Positions 63,056 to 64,000 of a DNA stretch of 64,000 nucleotides are shown here, piece by piece. Positions within the stretch are counted from its first letter, which is position 1. The number at the start of each line of letters is the position of its first letter. A model generated the notes under the pieces. That model was not told the DNA's origin and did no database searches. It was given only the letters and a program-made list of their open reading frames with translations. The translations under genes and the position numbers were made by a program. This stretch comes from Xanthomarina gelatinilytica (GTDB taxonomy: Bacteria > Bacteroidota > Bacteroidia > Flavobacteriales > Flavobacteriaceae), in the NCBI RefSeq assembly GCF_000348685.1, contig NZ_ANLA01000004.1:1-64000 (forward strand), read 5' to 3'.

Positions 63056-63532
63056 ATGAAAAAATATTTGTATTATAGTTTATTAAGCCTTTTAACTATT
63101 TGGTCTTGTACGATAGATGAAAATAAAAGTACTGATATCACAAAAGACGCCAATTTTAATGAGAATATATTTTTAAGTGGGAATTTTGATAATTTAAATT
63201 CAATATCAGAGTTTAAAGTTAAGATTATGATTGTTAAACTTTGGAGATCTAAGTATAACTGTACAAGAGGATTGGGAATTTGTAGAGTATGCTTTTTCTG
63301 TGAGAGACAAGAAGGTGAAATTGAAGTTCCTGTGTTAAATGATTCTGATGGAGAGTATATCCAAATTAAGTTAGACAAACCACTTGATTATGGCATAAAT
63401 TCAGATTTACATATCGATGAAGATATTTATAATGAAGATGATGGAAAGTTAATCTTTAAATCTGGAATACATGAATTAGACTATAATTTAGGAGAATACG
63501 GTGGATATGAAATTAGATTAGAGAATAATTAA
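63056..63532 (+). CDS. Lipoprotein of unknown function with Cys cluster
   Basis: I do not recognise this 158-aa protein. It has a lipobox (LSLLTIWSCTIDEN, Cys 18) and an acidic segment after it. Four cysteines cluster in the middle (CTRGLGICRVCFFCERQ, near residues 69-85), which could hold a metal or disulfides. The rest is acidic, with likely beta strands. Base composition is AT-rich, as in the accessory pair at 9-11.6 kb. A hairpin (AACCAGTT / AACTGGTT, 63008-63040) lies just before the start. A thioredoxin-like gene follows. Confidence 0.6.
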   Translation: MKKYLYYSLLSLLTIWSCTIDENKSTDITKDANFNENIFLSGNFDNLNSISEFKVKIMIVKLWRSKYNCTRGLGICRVCFFCERQEGEIEVPVLNDSDGEYIQIKLDKPLDYGINSDLHIDEDIYNEDDGKLIFKSGIHELDYNLGEYGGYEIRLENN

Positions 63533-63596
63533 TATTTTAAGATAATGAAGTTGCCATATAATTTACAATGGCAACTACATTATTTAATTTAATTGT

Positions 63597-64000
63597 ATGA
63601 AAAAATTATGCGCTATACTGTTTTTATTGTTGTCCACAATATCTTCTATAAATGGACAAAATAAATATAAACTAAAAGATATAATAAGCTATAATAAGTT
63701 AGTTTATGATATGGAGCATAATAGTAGCTCTGAAATATATTCACTTACAGAAAATGACATATTCAATCTAATAAAAAACAGTAATAAAGACTATCATCTT
63801 ATTTACTCTTTTGCTACTTGGTGTAGACCCTGTAGAGAATTTTTTCCAGAAGTTCTTCAGTTAATAAAGATGAGAAAGAATGTAGAACTCTACATAATTT
63901 TAATAGAAAAAGATAACAGTAAACAATTGTATAATACTAAACTATTTTTTGATAGATTGAACTTTGATAAGCCTTTGTTTTGTGTGTCAAATTACGAGAA
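63597..64000 (+). CDS. Secreted thioredoxin-like protein, truncated by window end
   Basis: An open frame from the ATG at 63597 runs off the end of the window, so 134 codons are visible. A signal peptide (AILFLLLSTISSINGQ) is followed by a linker and a thioredoxin active site FATWCRPCREFFPE near residues 78-91, with CRPC in the CxxC position. It is likely a periplasmic disulfide reductase or oxidase of the TlpA/DsbE type. It lies 64 bp after the Cys-cluster lipoprotein gene and may act on it; that is inference. Confidence 0.8.
   Translation, partial: MKKLCAILFLLLSTISSINGQNKYKLKDIISYNKLVYDMEHNSSSEIYSLTENDIFNLIKNSNKDYHLIYSFATWCRPCREFFPEVLQLIKMRKNVELYIILIEKDNSKQLYNTKLFFDRLNFDKPLFCVSNYE

Overview
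The window is chromosomal DNA of a member of the family Flavobacteriaceae (phylum Bacteroidota). The evidence is the low G+C sequence, the gliding genes gldD and gldE in a mutY-ssb-gldE-gldD block, a type IX secretion cassette (a giant adhesin with a type B sorting domain, a PorP/SprF protein and an OmpA/PD40 protein), the Bacteroidota-type promoter TTG-N19-TAnnTTTG in front of rplU, and many lipoproteins and TonB-linked proteins. I found no rRNA, tRNA, CRISPR array, insertion sequence or prophage.

Layout. 0.2-8.9 kb is housekeeping: leuS on the minus strand, then ftsX, a DUF3098 protein, uppP, truB and a TonB-like protein on the plus strand, then a thioredoxin-like protein, tag and a DUF4256 protein. 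9.1-12.0 kb is an AT-rich accessory patch holding a coupled pair (an HELMH-containing lipoprotein and a secreted partner) followed by a repeat-rich spacer. 12.0-16.7 kb carries aat, a DUF3127 protein, a flavin reductase, a histidine kinase, a HIT protein and greA. 17.2-25.2 kb is a minus-strand metal efflux operon: a His-rich small protein, a CzcA-type RND pump fused to its outer-membrane channel, a membrane-fusion lipoprotein and a P1B-4-type ATPase. 25.2-34 kb holds a large outer-membrane protein of unknown function, xth, an OmpA lipoprotein, a broken octaheme cytochrome gene and an aldo/keto reductase. 34.2-42.6 kb is the type IX secretion cassette. 42.6-50.4 kb has RNase G, a 30-residue ribosomal-type protein, HU, mutY, ssb, gldE, gldD, an M23 peptidase and a heavy-metal-binding lipoprotein. 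50.5-56.6 kb has a DMT transporter, a DUF4199 protein, rplU-rpmA, vsr, ahcY, a phosphopantetheinyl transferase and a GGGP-synthase homologue. 56.7-62.7 kb is a vitamin-scavenging locus: a thiamine-binding-family protein, a PnuC-type transporter, a NadR-like P-loop protein, a DUF4301 protein, arfB, a TPP riboswitch and the TonB receptor it controls. The last kilobase holds two more accessory genes, the second cut by the window edge.

The most interesting signals are four. (1) The TPP riboswitch has its variable P3 arm replaced by two facing arrays of exactly five 7-bp repeats each. (2) Seven-bp-period mini-arrays also occur in-frame inside leuS, after ftsX and beside a GC-rich palindrome. (3) The octaheme cytochrome gene carries two in-frame TAA codons, the first directly before its first heme motif. 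(4) A composite motif (TACG-palindrome plus TTTTCGATGAAAT) is shared by the two accessory patches near 11.8 kb and 62.8 kb. No wholly new multi-gene system is obvious; the repeat family acting on coding and riboswitch sequence is the best candidate for something not yet described.
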